This document shows positions 44,906-53,307 of a stretch of DNA of 64,000 bases, one piece after another. The translations under genes were made by a program, and so were the position numbers. The first letter of the stretch is position 1. Each line of letters opens with the position of its first letter. This DNA is from Bog-159 sp049516155. Its GTDB lineage: Bacteria; Acidobacteriota; Terriglobia; Bryobacterales; Bryobacteraceae. The stretch covers positions 5,389 to 69,388 of the forward strand of contig JBEKTJ010000007.1 in assembly GCA_049516155.1 (NCBI GenBank). Direction: 5' to 3'. The notes beneath the pieces were generated by a model. That model was not told the DNA's origin. It made no database searches and saw only the letters and a list, made by a program, of their open reading frames with translations.

Positions 44906-46303
44906 CTAAAAGCGGAAGTGGAGCACCATTTCGCTCGGTACGGGTTTATCGTGTTTGCGGGCCGGCGTGAATTGCCACTGGCGCGCGGCGGAGAGCGCCG
45001 CGGCAGACAAATCGGCGCCCTTGGTCAGCACCTGCGCGCGCGACACGCCGCCGGATTGGTCGATAAATACCTTCACGTCCACCTGTCGCCCGTCGGCGTC
45101 GGCGCCCGCGGGTTTCATCGGCGCGACTTTCCGGATAGGCGACGGCGCCACAAATGCACCCGATTCCGGCTCGCCAACGCCCTCGATCTTGTGCAGCGCG
45201 CGCCGGAAGACCCCAGGATGCGGAGCCTCGTAGCTGACGTCGGCTTCGAGTGGAGGTGCAGCAGCGACCCTCGACGGCAAGACGGTCGCCAGCTTCGGGT
45301 CAAGCCTCGCGTTCGGTGCACCGAGCGCCGGTGGCGGCTCGACTTCGCGGTACATTGTACGCGCGACCGCGACCGGTGGAGGCGTCGCCGCGATTGGCCG
45401 GGGCTGCCGGGCCGGCTTCGGCTTGGATGCCGCAACCGTCTTAGTCTCCGCGACCGGTTCGGGCGCCCTTAGAGCCGCTTGCGAACTCACGGCAGGAGTG
45501 CTCACCGCTGCCTGGGGAACCGGTTCCGGCAGCAACGGCTCGATCGGCGGGCTGGCCTTTACCACCGTAATTCCGCTTGACGGCGTTTGGTTTTCCGAAA
45601 CGACGAAAGCGCCTACGAGAAACAGGAACGCGATTAGCGGCACTACCACCCATGGTAGCGGCGGCAGCGTGCGGCGCGCGCGCATCTCGGGCTGCGGGAC
45701 CAAGACCGGAGCAGGGCGGGGGCCCGCGGTGGCGAGGGCCTGTCCCCCAGTAATTGGGAAACCGCCCTCCGCCAGCCTTGCATGGTCAAATGGAAACTGG
45801 CGGTAAGGCGCTCGTCGATTGACGTCGCCATCCTCCCAAAAGAAAAAACCGCCCACTGGGGGACCCTCCATTGAAGGCCGCACCAGCAGGAACACTTGCC
45901 ATGGTTCGGGAAAATACTGGCTGAAGACCGCAAAGTCGTCTTGGTCCAGATACATCCCGGGGCGCGTATGGCTGCGGAAATAGCCGACCACTTGGCGCGA
46001 GTCCCGTCGCGTCAGACGCGCGCCCAGCAAGCGCCGATCCCTCGGCGAAAGCGTATACGAAGCGCCCCGCAGGTGTTCACAAGGCTTCAACTCGAAATCG
46101 TCGATCAGGATCGCCCGGCCGGATCCGGGAAGTGTCCGGCCCAACAGAACCCCGCCTATTTCGTTGCCGCGCGACGCCCCGCCCAAGAGCTGCTGGACCA
46201 CGGCTCCCATCCGTTCGACCAGATCCAAGCTGACCTGGATCATGATCGAATCGCCGGGATCCTCCCAGACATAACCCTCAGGAACACTCGCAAACGCCGC
46301 CAT
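44906..46303 (-). CDS. Membrane fusion of a degenerate JAMM-like domain and a TonB C-terminal domain
   Basis: 465 residues. Residues about 20-170 resemble an Mov34/JAMM domain: E48 in EIGGVLLG, then GYFRSHTRPGMYLDQDD, where a JAMM protease would have HxH, Ser and Asp; here R110 replaces the first His and L119 the Ser, so zinc catalysis is doubtful. A single helix (PWVVVPLIAFLFLVGAFVV, 217-235) is followed by a long Pro/Ala region and a TonB C-terminal domain (DVKVFIDQSGGVSRAQVL to the end). The orientation places the JAMM-like part in the cytoplasm and TonB domain in the periplasm. It abuts the ligase gene tail to tail. No close family is recognised. Confidence 0.65.
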   Translation of the reverse strand: MAAFASVPEGYVWEDPGDSIMIQVSLDLVERMGAVVQQLLGGASRGNEIGGVLLGRTLPGSGRAILIDDFELKPCEHLRGASYTLSPRDRRLLGARLTRRDSRQVVGYFRSHTRPGMYLDQDDFAVFSQYFPEPWQVFLLVRPSMEGPPVGGFFFWEDGDVNRRAPYRQFPFDHARLAEGGFPITGGQALATAGPRPAPVLVPQPEMRARRTLPPLPWVVVPLIAFLFLVGAFVVSENQTPSSGITVVKASPPIEPLLPEPVPQAAVSTPAVSSQAALRAPEPVAETKTVAASKPKPARQPRPIAATPPPVAVARTMYREVEPPPALGAPNARLDPKLATVLPSRVAAAPPLEADVSYEAPHPGVFRRALHKIEGVGEPESGAFVAPSPIRKVAPMKPAGADADGRQVDVKVFIDQSGGVSRAQVLTKGADLSAAALSAARQWQFTPARKHDKPVPSEMVLHFRF

Positions 46304-46353
46304 ACTGCGTTAATTGGAGCACGTTTATTGCCAACGACGGAGCGGGCAGCCAG

Positions 46354-48435
46354 CTACTCTCCGGGATGGTACGTCCGCTCCGTATGCGCCTGTATATCGG
46401 CCAGGGCGAACCATGCCGGCTTAAATTGCCGGTTCGCGTAAAGCCTCGCCTGATCGAAGTAATGCGGCGATTTCAGATCGCCGCTCTCTCCAAAAACCAG
46501 GATGGACTTAGCCTCTACCTTGGGCCCAAAGTCCACGACGCTAACAAACGAATGTCCAGCCACGCCGAAGCGCTCCTTCTGTCCTTTCTCCGGGCGTGCA
46601 TAGAAATTGAACACAATACCGATCGGGCCCGGACCGCCGGCCACAGGCAAGCTCTCCCGCGCATCGTTAAACGGTTCTTCCCCGCCCGATTGCGCGCGCT
46701 GCAGCCGATTGATCTCGCCCCAAGGTACCTCCCATTTGCCGAAGTCCTTCTCCAGGTCGGCCATGATCCCTTCCAGCGTCCCGACAGGGTCCTGCTTGGT
46801 TTTTGGGTCCTGCACTTGCTTCCAGAACCACAAGGAAAACAGCGTCATTGGCACTGAGGAATCCCGGCTGATGTGGTCCCACTCGCGCAAGTAGGCAATA
46901 GCGCGCGCCAGTTTGCCGGCCCGCGGCGCGTCCGACTGCCTCAGGGCCTCCCAGCGCTCCACCAGCCGGGGGATCTCCGTTTCCGCCTCAATCACGTACG
47001 TGTCGAACGCCGCCCGGGACCAGTCTTCGAAGGTAAATTTTTCCGTATTCCAGAGGATTCGCCGGGAAATTCGGGCGCGGGCTGTGTCGCTTTCACCCAC
47101 CATATACTTTGGATATTCCGATGGATCGGGGTTGCCCTCGAAGGTGGTGGTAAACGGCGTGGAATTGCAGTTCTGCACGAATCCTGATTTCGGATTCAGC
47201 ACCTGCGGCAGTTCGTCGATGGTGTGGAAGCCGTGCCACTCTGTGGCGGAAGTACTGCCGTCGACCGGTTTCGACCAATCGAAACTCGTCGACCGTCGCG
47301 GCACAGCGCCGTTGTAAAGATAGAAGATGTTGCCCGCATCGTCGGCATACATGGCATTGAACATGGGCACCGCCAGGGGCGACATCGCGGCGCGGAAATC
47401 GGCGAGATTACGCGATTTCGACATCTGGTACCACTCCGCAATCTGGCCGCCCTCTTCGAAACGCGCAAACCGCACGGCCAGCGATTTCCCGCCGCGCTGC
47501 GCGACCACCGGCCCATGATGAGTCTTTATCATCTTGTAAGTGCGCGTAACCGGACCCGCGTCCGTCTTGATGGCGATGGAATCGGTCCAAGCTGTGGCCT
47601 GGCGGTAGCCGCCATCGTAGCGATAGGCCAATGGATCGCCGGGTTTGTCGAAAGTTTCCTCCCACACATCGAAAACGTCCGGTTTGTTCACAGTGTGGCT
47701 CCAGCCCAGGTGCTCGTTGTGGCCGATGGTCGGAAACGCCGAACCGAAGAACGAAGCGCCGGACATGTCCCAGCCCGACTCGCTGTGTACGTGTCCCTCA
47801 TACCATTGGCCGGGTCCGAAGAACGGCTGGTGCGGATTGATGAACAGCATGGCGTGGCCCGTGGCGCTCTTCGACGGCCGGATGGCCCACATGTTCGAGC
47901 CTTGCCGGTCAGCCATTTTTCCGGTGTCTTCCTTGGGAATGCCCGTCTCGCCGTAGAGAAAAAGGTAGTAGAGGGCGTAGCGGTTGAACGCCAGCATGTG
48001 CCACGGCTCGAAGTGTGCGATTAGCCGCGGATGCACCTGTGGATGCCGCTCGAGGTAGAAGTTGATCCCCTCCGCGAATGCGTCCAGCAGAGCGCGCATG
48101 GGCGCCGGCGCATGCTCGTATTCCGCCTTCGCGAGGCGCGGAATCTCCAACGTGCGGATCACCAGGTCGTCGTCCAACGTCTTCTTGCCGTATACTTCGG
48201 AAGCGCGCCCCAGGGCGCGCAGGTAGCTATCTTCGATCTGCCAGAAATTGTCCTCAGCCTGGGCGTAGGCATAGCCGAAGACGCAACTGGCGTCGGTCGG
48301 CCCGAAGATGTGCGGCACTCCGTAGGTGTCGCGATAGATGGTCACGGAGCGGGCGATCTCCGCTGGATCATTGACCGAGGCGGCCAGCAGCGCGCAAGCG
48401 ACCGCGAGTGGTACGAGCAAGGCAAGGCGTTTCAT
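46354..48435 (-). CDS. Penicillin acylase-family Ntn hydrolase
   Basis: 693 residues. Signal peptide (MKRLALLVPLAVACALLAAS), alpha-chain region with YRDTYGVPHIFG, and the autocatalytic site QGSNMWAIRP where S180 becomes the N-terminal nucleophile of the beta chain; the beta chain has the usual WSHTVNKPDVFD and NCNSTPFTT segments. The family cleaves amides such as beta-lactam side chains or acyl-homoserine lactones in the periplasm; the substrate cannot be told from sequence. Start 48435 begins the signal peptide; a longer open frame upstream is not homologous. The gene follows the JAMM-TonB gene by 50 bases on the same strand. Confidence 0.9.
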   Translation of the reverse strand: MKRLALLVPLAVACALLAASVNDPAEIARSVTIYRDTYGVPHIFGPTDASCVFGYAYAQAEDNFWQIEDSYLRALGRASEVYGKKTLDDDLVIRTLEIPRLAKAEYEHAPAPMRALLDAFAEGINFYLERHPQVHPRLIAHFEPWHMLAFNRYALYYLFLYGETGIPKEDTGKMADRQGSNMWAIRPSKSATGHAMLFINPHQPFFGPGQWYEGHVHSESGWDMSGASFFGSAFPTIGHNEHLGWSHTVNKPDVFDVWEETFDKPGDPLAYRYDGGYRQATAWTDSIAIKTDAGPVTRTYKMIKTHHGPVVAQRGGKSLAVRFARFEEGGQIAEWYQMSKSRNLADFRAAMSPLAVPMFNAMYADDAGNIFYLYNGAVPRRSTSFDWSKPVDGSTSATEWHGFHTIDELPQVLNPKSGFVQNCNSTPFTTTFEGNPDPSEYPKYMVGESDTARARISRRILWNTEKFTFEDWSRAAFDTYVIEAETEIPRLVERWEALRQSDAPRAGKLARAIAYLREWDHISRDSSVPMTLFSLWFWKQVQDPKTKQDPVGTLEGIMADLEKDFGKWEVPWGEINRLQRAQSGGEEPFNDARESLPVAGGPGPIGIVFNFYARPEKGQKERFGVAGHSFVSVVDFGPKVEAKSILVFGESGDLKSPHYFDQARLYANRQFKPAWFALADIQAHTERTYHPGE

Positions 48436-48489
48436 GCGGCTACTCAGTCTATCAAAAGACGAGGGCGCGCGGAACGGTAGAATTATGGC

Positions 48490-48660
48490 ATGCGAACTAC
48501 CATTGATTCTGCCGGACGGGAGCCTGCGCCCCGGAAAGTGAAATTGGTACGGGAGGGTTCCCTCTTGGTCGCCGTCACGCCGCCGGGAACAGAGCCGCTC
48601 ACGCATGAGCAGGTTGGCAAGTCGATTCGCGACCTTCGCGATGAAAGGGACCGGCGTTGA
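48490..48660 (+). pseudogene. AbrB/VapB-like antitoxin with internal deletion
   Basis: 56 codons. It opens MRTTIDSAGR like SpoVT-AbrB antitoxins, then jumps to EPAPRKVKLVREGSLLVAV and LTHEQVGKSIRDLRDERDRR, the normal tail of the family. The segment that would form most of the swapped-hairpin DNA-binding domain, about 35 residues, is missing without loss of frame. The stop overlaps the toxin start (TTGA). It probably no longer binds DNA but may still bind a toxin. Confidence 0.75.
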
Positions 48661-49078
48661 GTGCCGCCTTCGCATTGGATACCAGTTGCGTCGTCCCCTT
48701 GCTTTCTTCCTGGCACGCATTTCATGCGCCCACGAAGCAGGCTATGAATTGAGACGCGAGCGGCTCGTGATTTCCCGCCTCCGCGCTGCTGCAATCCGTT
48801 TCGGTCTTGACGCGAATGCCGGTTCGCTTGTTGCCGCAGGACGCGCGGCGGCTTCTTAAAGAGAACTTTTTCAAGAGAGCCGAGATTGCGGCATGCCGGG
48901 CGACGCGGCGTGGCAGACGATTCAGGATGTGAGCTCGCGTGAAATGGGCGGTGGGATAATCTACGACGCGGTGATCGCGCGCGAAGCCTTCGACGCCGGG
49001 GCATCCGTCCTGCTCACTTGGAACACAAGAGACTTCCTGCGCGTCGCGCCGCCGGGATTAGAGATCCGCCAGCCCTGA
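48657..49078 (+). pseudogene. PIN-domain toxin (VapC-like) broken by three frameshifts
   Basis: From a TTG at 48657 the reading begins SAAFALDTSCVVPLLSSWH, typical of a PIN nuclease, and stops at 48752. Parts continue in other frames: YELRRERLVIS (near 48740), SVSVLTRMPVRLLPQDARR then KENFFKRAEIAACR (from about 48786), and AWQTIQDVSSREMGGGI with YDAVIAREAF and WNTRDFL (from 48893) to the TGA at 49078. The acidic residues of the PIN site are all recognisable. The gene is therefore a relic of about 140 codons. Confidence 0.85.
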
Positions 49079-49094
49079 TTTCCGAGCGGCCGCC

Positions 49095-49160
49095 GCCGTG
49101 TTGTCTGCGATCCGAAAGCTTCCTCATCCCGATGCCTAACATCCTTCCCTTTCAGGCTTG
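49095..49160 (+). other. Possible 5' fragment of a DUF1015-like gene
   Basis: The bases around the ATG at 49132 (MPNILPFQ) and about 30 bases before it resemble the start region of the DUF1015 gene at 50898 (MANIFPFQ). The similarity fades after eight or nine codons. It may be a displaced fragment; it is not a gene. Confidence 0.3.
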
Positions 49161-49203
49161 TAATGGTTGCGCGCGATACCACTGGGATGCTCCTCCACCT
49201 TCC

Positions 49204-50631
49204 TTAGAAATCCGATGCCTTGATGGCCACTTCTGTTAGATTGCCGTTGGTCTGCCTGATCAACTCAACGGTGAAGCCCAGAACTCTATCGCCCTCCGTG
49301 CGAAAGTCAAACGGCTCGGCTGCTTTTGCATAGCCAGTGCCCGGCCCAAATAGGTACTCCTCGCCATACCACTCGGCTCCTTCTGCGTACCGAAGTTCAT
49401 AGCTCCCGAGAGGTACCCTTACCCGCGCCGTCTTGCCGGAGCGCACAAAAAACACCAGTCTAATCGCATGTGTCTGCCAGTCGACCAGTTTTAAATAGTA
49501 ATTGGGGCTCCCGTCAGCCGTCGCGACTGTCAGGGGTGCCAGGACGACGCCGGTGTCCTTCTTCCGCCGAGGCCGGATCTCCCCTGTCGATGGCATGGGT
49601 AAAAGGGGCTGGTTGAAGGCACCCTGCGCGGCCATGAAGGCGTCGGGATCCTGTCCGGAACTGGGGTCCACTGCGGGGGTGTTTCGCCCTGGTGGATGCG
49701 CGGCCGGGTCAGTGCCGGATGGGTCAACCCCCACGGGTATCCCGGGAGGCGTGTGCCTGTAGGCGGATCGTTCACTCGGGCTTAGCGTAAGCGATGCAAC
49801 CGCTCCGACCAGTATTGCAAAAAACGCAGCCCCGGCCAGTTGGACCCTGAATGCCTTTGAACCAAAACCCCAAAGGTCCTTGAGAATGGGAGCAGGACCG
49901 TCCGTTCCGCGACCAGCCACCATTGATCTCAGCATCCCGACCACCCGGCGCGTCTCGGAATCGTCAGATCTCCCGCCCCCCAACACGATCCTCTCGCTCA
50001 TGGGCATTCTGTCCCAAAAAGCGAGGGCGCTGCGGGCGACAGCGCCAGCCAAATCCAGCCGTCCGAGGTAAGTAAAATGGGTAGCCAGCCGACTGAGAAT
50101 CCTGAAGTTATTAAGGCAAGGTTGCTGTCCGCCGCGCATATTCCAAACGATTGACTGAATCGAGTAGACGGGGCCCCAGGGGAATCCCCACCAACCCAAC
50201 AGCCAAGTCTTCAAGGAAGCACGATATGCAGCCTTTGCACCGCAATCCGCACAAAAAATGCCTTGATGTACTTTGCGCCAAGTGACGAAGATGGCGCTTA
50301 CTACGTCCTGGTAGATGGCGTAACGAGGCTGGGCACTAGCTCGACCACAGACAGAACAGATAGCCGGGTCAACAGTAGGAGGGGCGGACGCTGCCTTCTC
50401 TTCGGGTGCCTCGTAGGCGTGCGCATCGTATTCGGCTCGTGTTTGCGCGTCGCCTAGGACCCGATAAGCTTCGTTAATGAACTGAAACTGCTGGGTCGCA
50501 TCGGGAGCGGGGTTTCTGTCGGGATGGGTTGCCCGTGCCTTCGCCTTGAACGCCCGCTTGATCTGGTCGCTGGTGGCCGATGGGACAACGCCAAGCGCGG
50601 CGTAGTACCCAGACGGGTCCGTGGGGGGCAT
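49204..50631 (-). CDS. J-domain membrane protein with zinc ribbon
   Basis: 475 residues. N-terminal J domain (YYAALGVVPSATSDQIKRAF, HPD at 36-38, FQFINEAYRVLGD), a four-cysteine ribbon (C92/C95 and C127/C130), a helical middle, one membrane segment (about 269-289, AGAAFFAILVGAVASLTL), a Pro-rich linker and a C-terminal beta domain of about 150 residues. It should recruit and stimulate DnaK at the membrane. The C-terminal domain (LVFFVRSGKTARVRVPLGSY) resembles phage-like or secreted beta modules but is not recognised. No dnaK is nearby. Its start is well supported by the J-domain boundary. Confidence 0.75.
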   Translation of the reverse strand: MPPTDPSGYYAALGVVPSATSDQIKRAFKAKARATHPDRNPAPDATQQFQFINEAYRVLGDAQTRAEYDAHAYEAPEEKAASAPPTVDPAICSVCGRASAQPRYAIYQDVVSAIFVTWRKVHQGIFCADCGAKAAYRASLKTWLLGWWGFPWGPVYSIQSIVWNMRGGQQPCLNNFRILSRLATHFTYLGRLDLAGAVARSALAFWDRMPMSERIVLGGGRSDDSETRRVVGMLRSMVAGRGTDGPAPILKDLWGFGSKAFRVQLAGAAFFAILVGAVASLTLSPSERSAYRHTPPGIPVGVDPSGTDPAAHPPGRNTPAVDPSSGQDPDAFMAAQGAFNQPLLPMPSTGEIRPRRKKDTGVVLAPLTVATADGSPNYYLKLVDWQTHAIRLVFFVRSGKTARVRVPLGSYELRYAEGAEWYGEEYLFGPGTGYAKAAEPFDFRTEGDRVLGFTVELIRQTNGNLTEVAIKASDF

Positions 50632-50897
50632 GCTATTGTCTGACCACTGTGCAAGTAATTATAACTTGTTGCGCCGCGCACCGCCTGGCTTGTCAGCCGG
50701 CCTCTGGAAGAGGGCTTCTTCGGAACCGCGCTGAAATCGCGCTTCTGGCATGCCCATGACGCGGCGATCGCGCACTGCCATTGATACGGACGCATCCGAA
50801 TTATCAACTAGAACACCGTGGGCTTCCTGCCCGTCGCCCGCCCCTTGACTCAGCAGCTCCCACTGCCCCGTCTGTTATCCTGAAGATTCCTCTCCGC

Positions 50898-52133
50898 ATG
50901 GCTAATATCTTTCCGTTCCAACCGTACCGCTACACGGCTAAGGCCGGCGCGCTCCAGGACTTGGTGACCCAGCCTTACGACAAAATTTCGCCGGAGATGC
51001 GGCAGCGCTATCTGCAATCGAGCCCATACAACCTGGTGCGCATCATTCTGGGCGAACGCCACGAATCCGATTCGGAGAGCGAAAACGTTTACACGCGCGC
51101 CGCGCGACATCTGGAAGACTGGACCGCGCAAGGTATCCTGGCGCGCGACCCTGAGCCGGCACTGTTCGCATATTTCCAGGAGTTCAGTATGCCGGATAGC
51201 GGCGAGCGCCTGGTGCGCAAGGGCTTCATTGGCCTCGGCGCGGTGGAGGAATATTCGGCAGGCGTCGTCCACCGGCACGAACAGACGCTTTCGGGCCCGA
51301 AGAAGGACCGCCTGGAACTACTGCGCCATACGCACGCGCATTTCGGCCAACTCTTCATGCTGTACCCGGACCCCGCGGGGGAAATCGATCGTTTGCTCGA
51401 TGAGGCCGCGCAAGGGCCGCCGACTGGCGATGTCACCGACGAATACGGCGCGCGCCATCGGTTTTGGAAGATCGCGGACGCCAGACGCATCGCGCAAATC
51501 CGGCAACTGATGTCGGATAAGAAGCTGCTCATCGCCGACGGACACCATCGCTACGAAACCGCGCTGGCGTTCCGCCGTGAGAATCCCGACCTCGCCGGCG
51601 CGGACCGGGTCATGATGACGTTCGTGAACATGCATTCCCCGGGACTGCAGATCCTGGCGACGCACCGGCTGGTAAGCGGTGTGGCGAACTTCGACGCGGG
51701 CGAGTTCATCCGGCAGGTGGCCGCGGGCTTCGAGGTAGCGCAGATCCCCAGCGCGGAGGCGCTCCAGCGCGCCTGGAGGGATTCGCCGGGCCGCGCCATC
51801 ATCGGCGCAGCCATGAGCAGCCGGGTGTACCTCATCGAAGCACGCGATTCAGCCGGGCATCTGGACGTGCGCGTGCTGCATGAGCGGCTGCTGCGCCTAC
51901 TGGGCATCGGCGAAGAGGCGGTTCGCGACGAGAAGAATCTGCGCTACGTGCGCGGGCTGGATGCGGCGCTCGAAGCGGCTCGAAGCGGCGCCGCCCAGGT
52001 GGCTTTCCTGCTTAAGCCGGTTCCGGTGGACGAAGTGGCGCGGATTTCGTTTGGCGGAGGTGTGATGCCCCAGAAATCCACAGATTTTTATCCTAAACTG
52101 CTGTCCGGACTGACCATTTATAAACTGGAGTAG
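50898..52133 (+). CDS. DUF1015 family protein
   Basis: 411 residues. The family signature IADGHHRYETALAFR and the opening FPFQPYRYTAKAGALQDLVTQPYDKIS (here split) are clear; RHTHAHFGQLFMLY also matches. DUF1015 proteins are cytoplasmic and may act on phosphorylated substrates; the biochemical role is not established. Start 50898 is chosen because the family begins at M-ANIFPF. Its TAG stop is part of a hairpin repeat shared with the convergent HPPD gene. Confidence 0.85.
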   Translation: MANIFPFQPYRYTAKAGALQDLVTQPYDKISPEMRQRYLQSSPYNLVRIILGERHESDSESENVYTRAARHLEDWTAQGILARDPEPALFAYFQEFSMPDSGERLVRKGFIGLGAVEEYSAGVVHRHEQTLSGPKKDRLELLRHTHAHFGQLFMLYPDPAGEIDRLLDEAAQGPPTGDVTDEYGARHRFWKIADARRIAQIRQLMSDKKLLIADGHHRYETALAFRRENPDLAGADRVMMTFVNMHSPGLQILATHRLVSGVANFDAGEFIRQVAAGFEVAQIPSAEALQRAWRDSPGRAIIGAAMSSRVYLIEARDSAGHLDVRVLHERLLRLLGIGEEAVRDEKNLRYVRGLDAALEAARSGAAQVAFLLKPVPVDEVARISFGGGVMPQKSTDFYPKLLSGLTIYKLE

Positions 52134-52183
52134 GACGGGCCTCCTGGCCTGTCCTCTCTGGCGCGGGGGGAGACCTGTCCTAC
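52131..52183. repeat. Long hairpin repeat holding the stop codons of two convergent genes
   Basis: Outer arms TAGGACGGGCCTCC (52131-52144) and GGAGACCTGTCCTA (52170-52183) pair with two mismatches; an inner stem GGACGGGC/GCCTGTCC also forms. The first TAG ends the DUF1015 gene and the TAG on the opposite strand ends HPPD. It can fold in both transcripts and is likely a bidirectional 3' end. Confidence 0.8.
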
Positions 52184-53307
52184 AAATTCCCCCTCCGGTC
52201 CTGTTCCCGCTCCAGCGCTTCGAATAACGCCTTGAAATTCCCCTTGCCGAAACTCCGGCTGCCTTTGCGCTGGATTACTTCATAGAACAACGTCGGCCGG
52301 TCCTCCACGGGCTTAGTGAAAATCTGCAGCATGTATCCTTCGTCGTCGCGATCCACCAAGATGCCCAGTTCCTTCAAGCGCTCGATGGGTTCATCGATCG
52401 CCCCCGTGCGCGCGGTCAGATCGTCGTAGTAAGTCGATGGCACCCGCAGAAACTCGATGCCCTGATCGCGCAGGCGGGTCACCGTATCGATGATGTCATC
52501 CGTAGCCATGGCGATGTGCTGCACGCCCGGGCCATGGTAGAAATCCAGATACTCCTCGATCTGCGACCTGCGCTTGCCTTCCGCTGGCTCGTTAATGGGA
52601 AACTTCACCCTGTCGTTGCCGTTGGCCATCACCTTGGACATCAGCGCCGAATATTCCGTGCTGATGTCCTTATCGTCGAAGTGCTGATACAGCCGGAAGC
52701 CCATCACATCCCGATAGAAATCCACCCAGGTGTTCATCGCGCCCCACCCCACGTTGCCCACCATGTGGTCGATGTACTTCAGTCCCACCGGCCGCGCCAC
52801 CGCGTCGGCCGGCTCTATCGGCACGAAGCCGGGCAGGAAGACGCCGCGATAGTTGCGCCGATCCACGAAAGAGTGGATCGTATCGCCGTACGTGGCGATG
52901 GCCGATATACGCACTTCGCCATGCTCGTCGCGTAGCGTCTCCGGCTCGCGCACCTCCCCGGCGCCCCGACGCGTGGTCTCGCGGAAGGCCGAATCCGCGT
53001 CGTCCACCCACAGCGCGATATCCCGCACGCCATCGCCGTGCAACCTCACATGCTCGGCCACCGGATGGCCGGGCGTGAGCGCGGTGGTGAATACCAGCCG
53101 GATCTTGCCCTGCTCCACCAGCCACGACGCACATTCGCGCGTGCCCGTCTCCGGCCCCCGATAAGCCGTCAGCCGCATGCCGAATGCCGACCTGTAGAAA
53201 TAGGCGGCCTGCTTGGCGTTGCCCACATAGAACTCCACATAGTCGGTGCCGTTCAGCGGCAGAAAGTCCTTCTGAGTTCCGGTCGACGATTCCGTTAAGG
53301 TTTGCAT
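52180..53307 (-). CDS. hppD: 4-Hydroxyphenylpyruvate dioxygenase
   Basis: 375 residues. The iron ligands H181 (YIDHMVG), H264 (VQHIAMATDD) and E343 (LFYEVIQRKG) are in place, and the C-terminal GFGKGNFKALFE-type helix (here SFGKGNFKAL) closes the site. It converts 4-hydroxyphenylpyruvate to homogentisate in tyrosine breakdown. The start at 53307 lies 13 bases inside the aminotransferase gene, so the two are co-translated. No homogentisate dioxygenase is in the window. Confidence 0.96.
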   Translation of the reverse strand: MQTLTESSTGTQKDFLPLNGTDYVEFYVGNAKQAAYFYRSAFGMRLTAYRGPETGTRECASWLVEQGKIRLVFTTALTPGHPVAEHVRLHGDGVRDIALWVDDADSAFRETTRRGAGEVREPETLRDEHGEVRISAIATYGDTIHSFVDRRNYRGVFLPGFVPIEPADAVARPVGLKYIDHMVGNVGWGAMNTWVDFYRDVMGFRLYQHFDDKDISTEYSALMSKVMANGNDRVKFPINEPAEGKRRSQIEEYLDFYHGPGVQHIAMATDDIIDTVTRLRDQGIEFLRVPSTYYDDLTARTGAIDEPIERLKELGILVDRDDEGYMLQIFTKPVEDRPTLFYEVIQRKGSRSFGKGNFKALFEALEREQDRRGNL

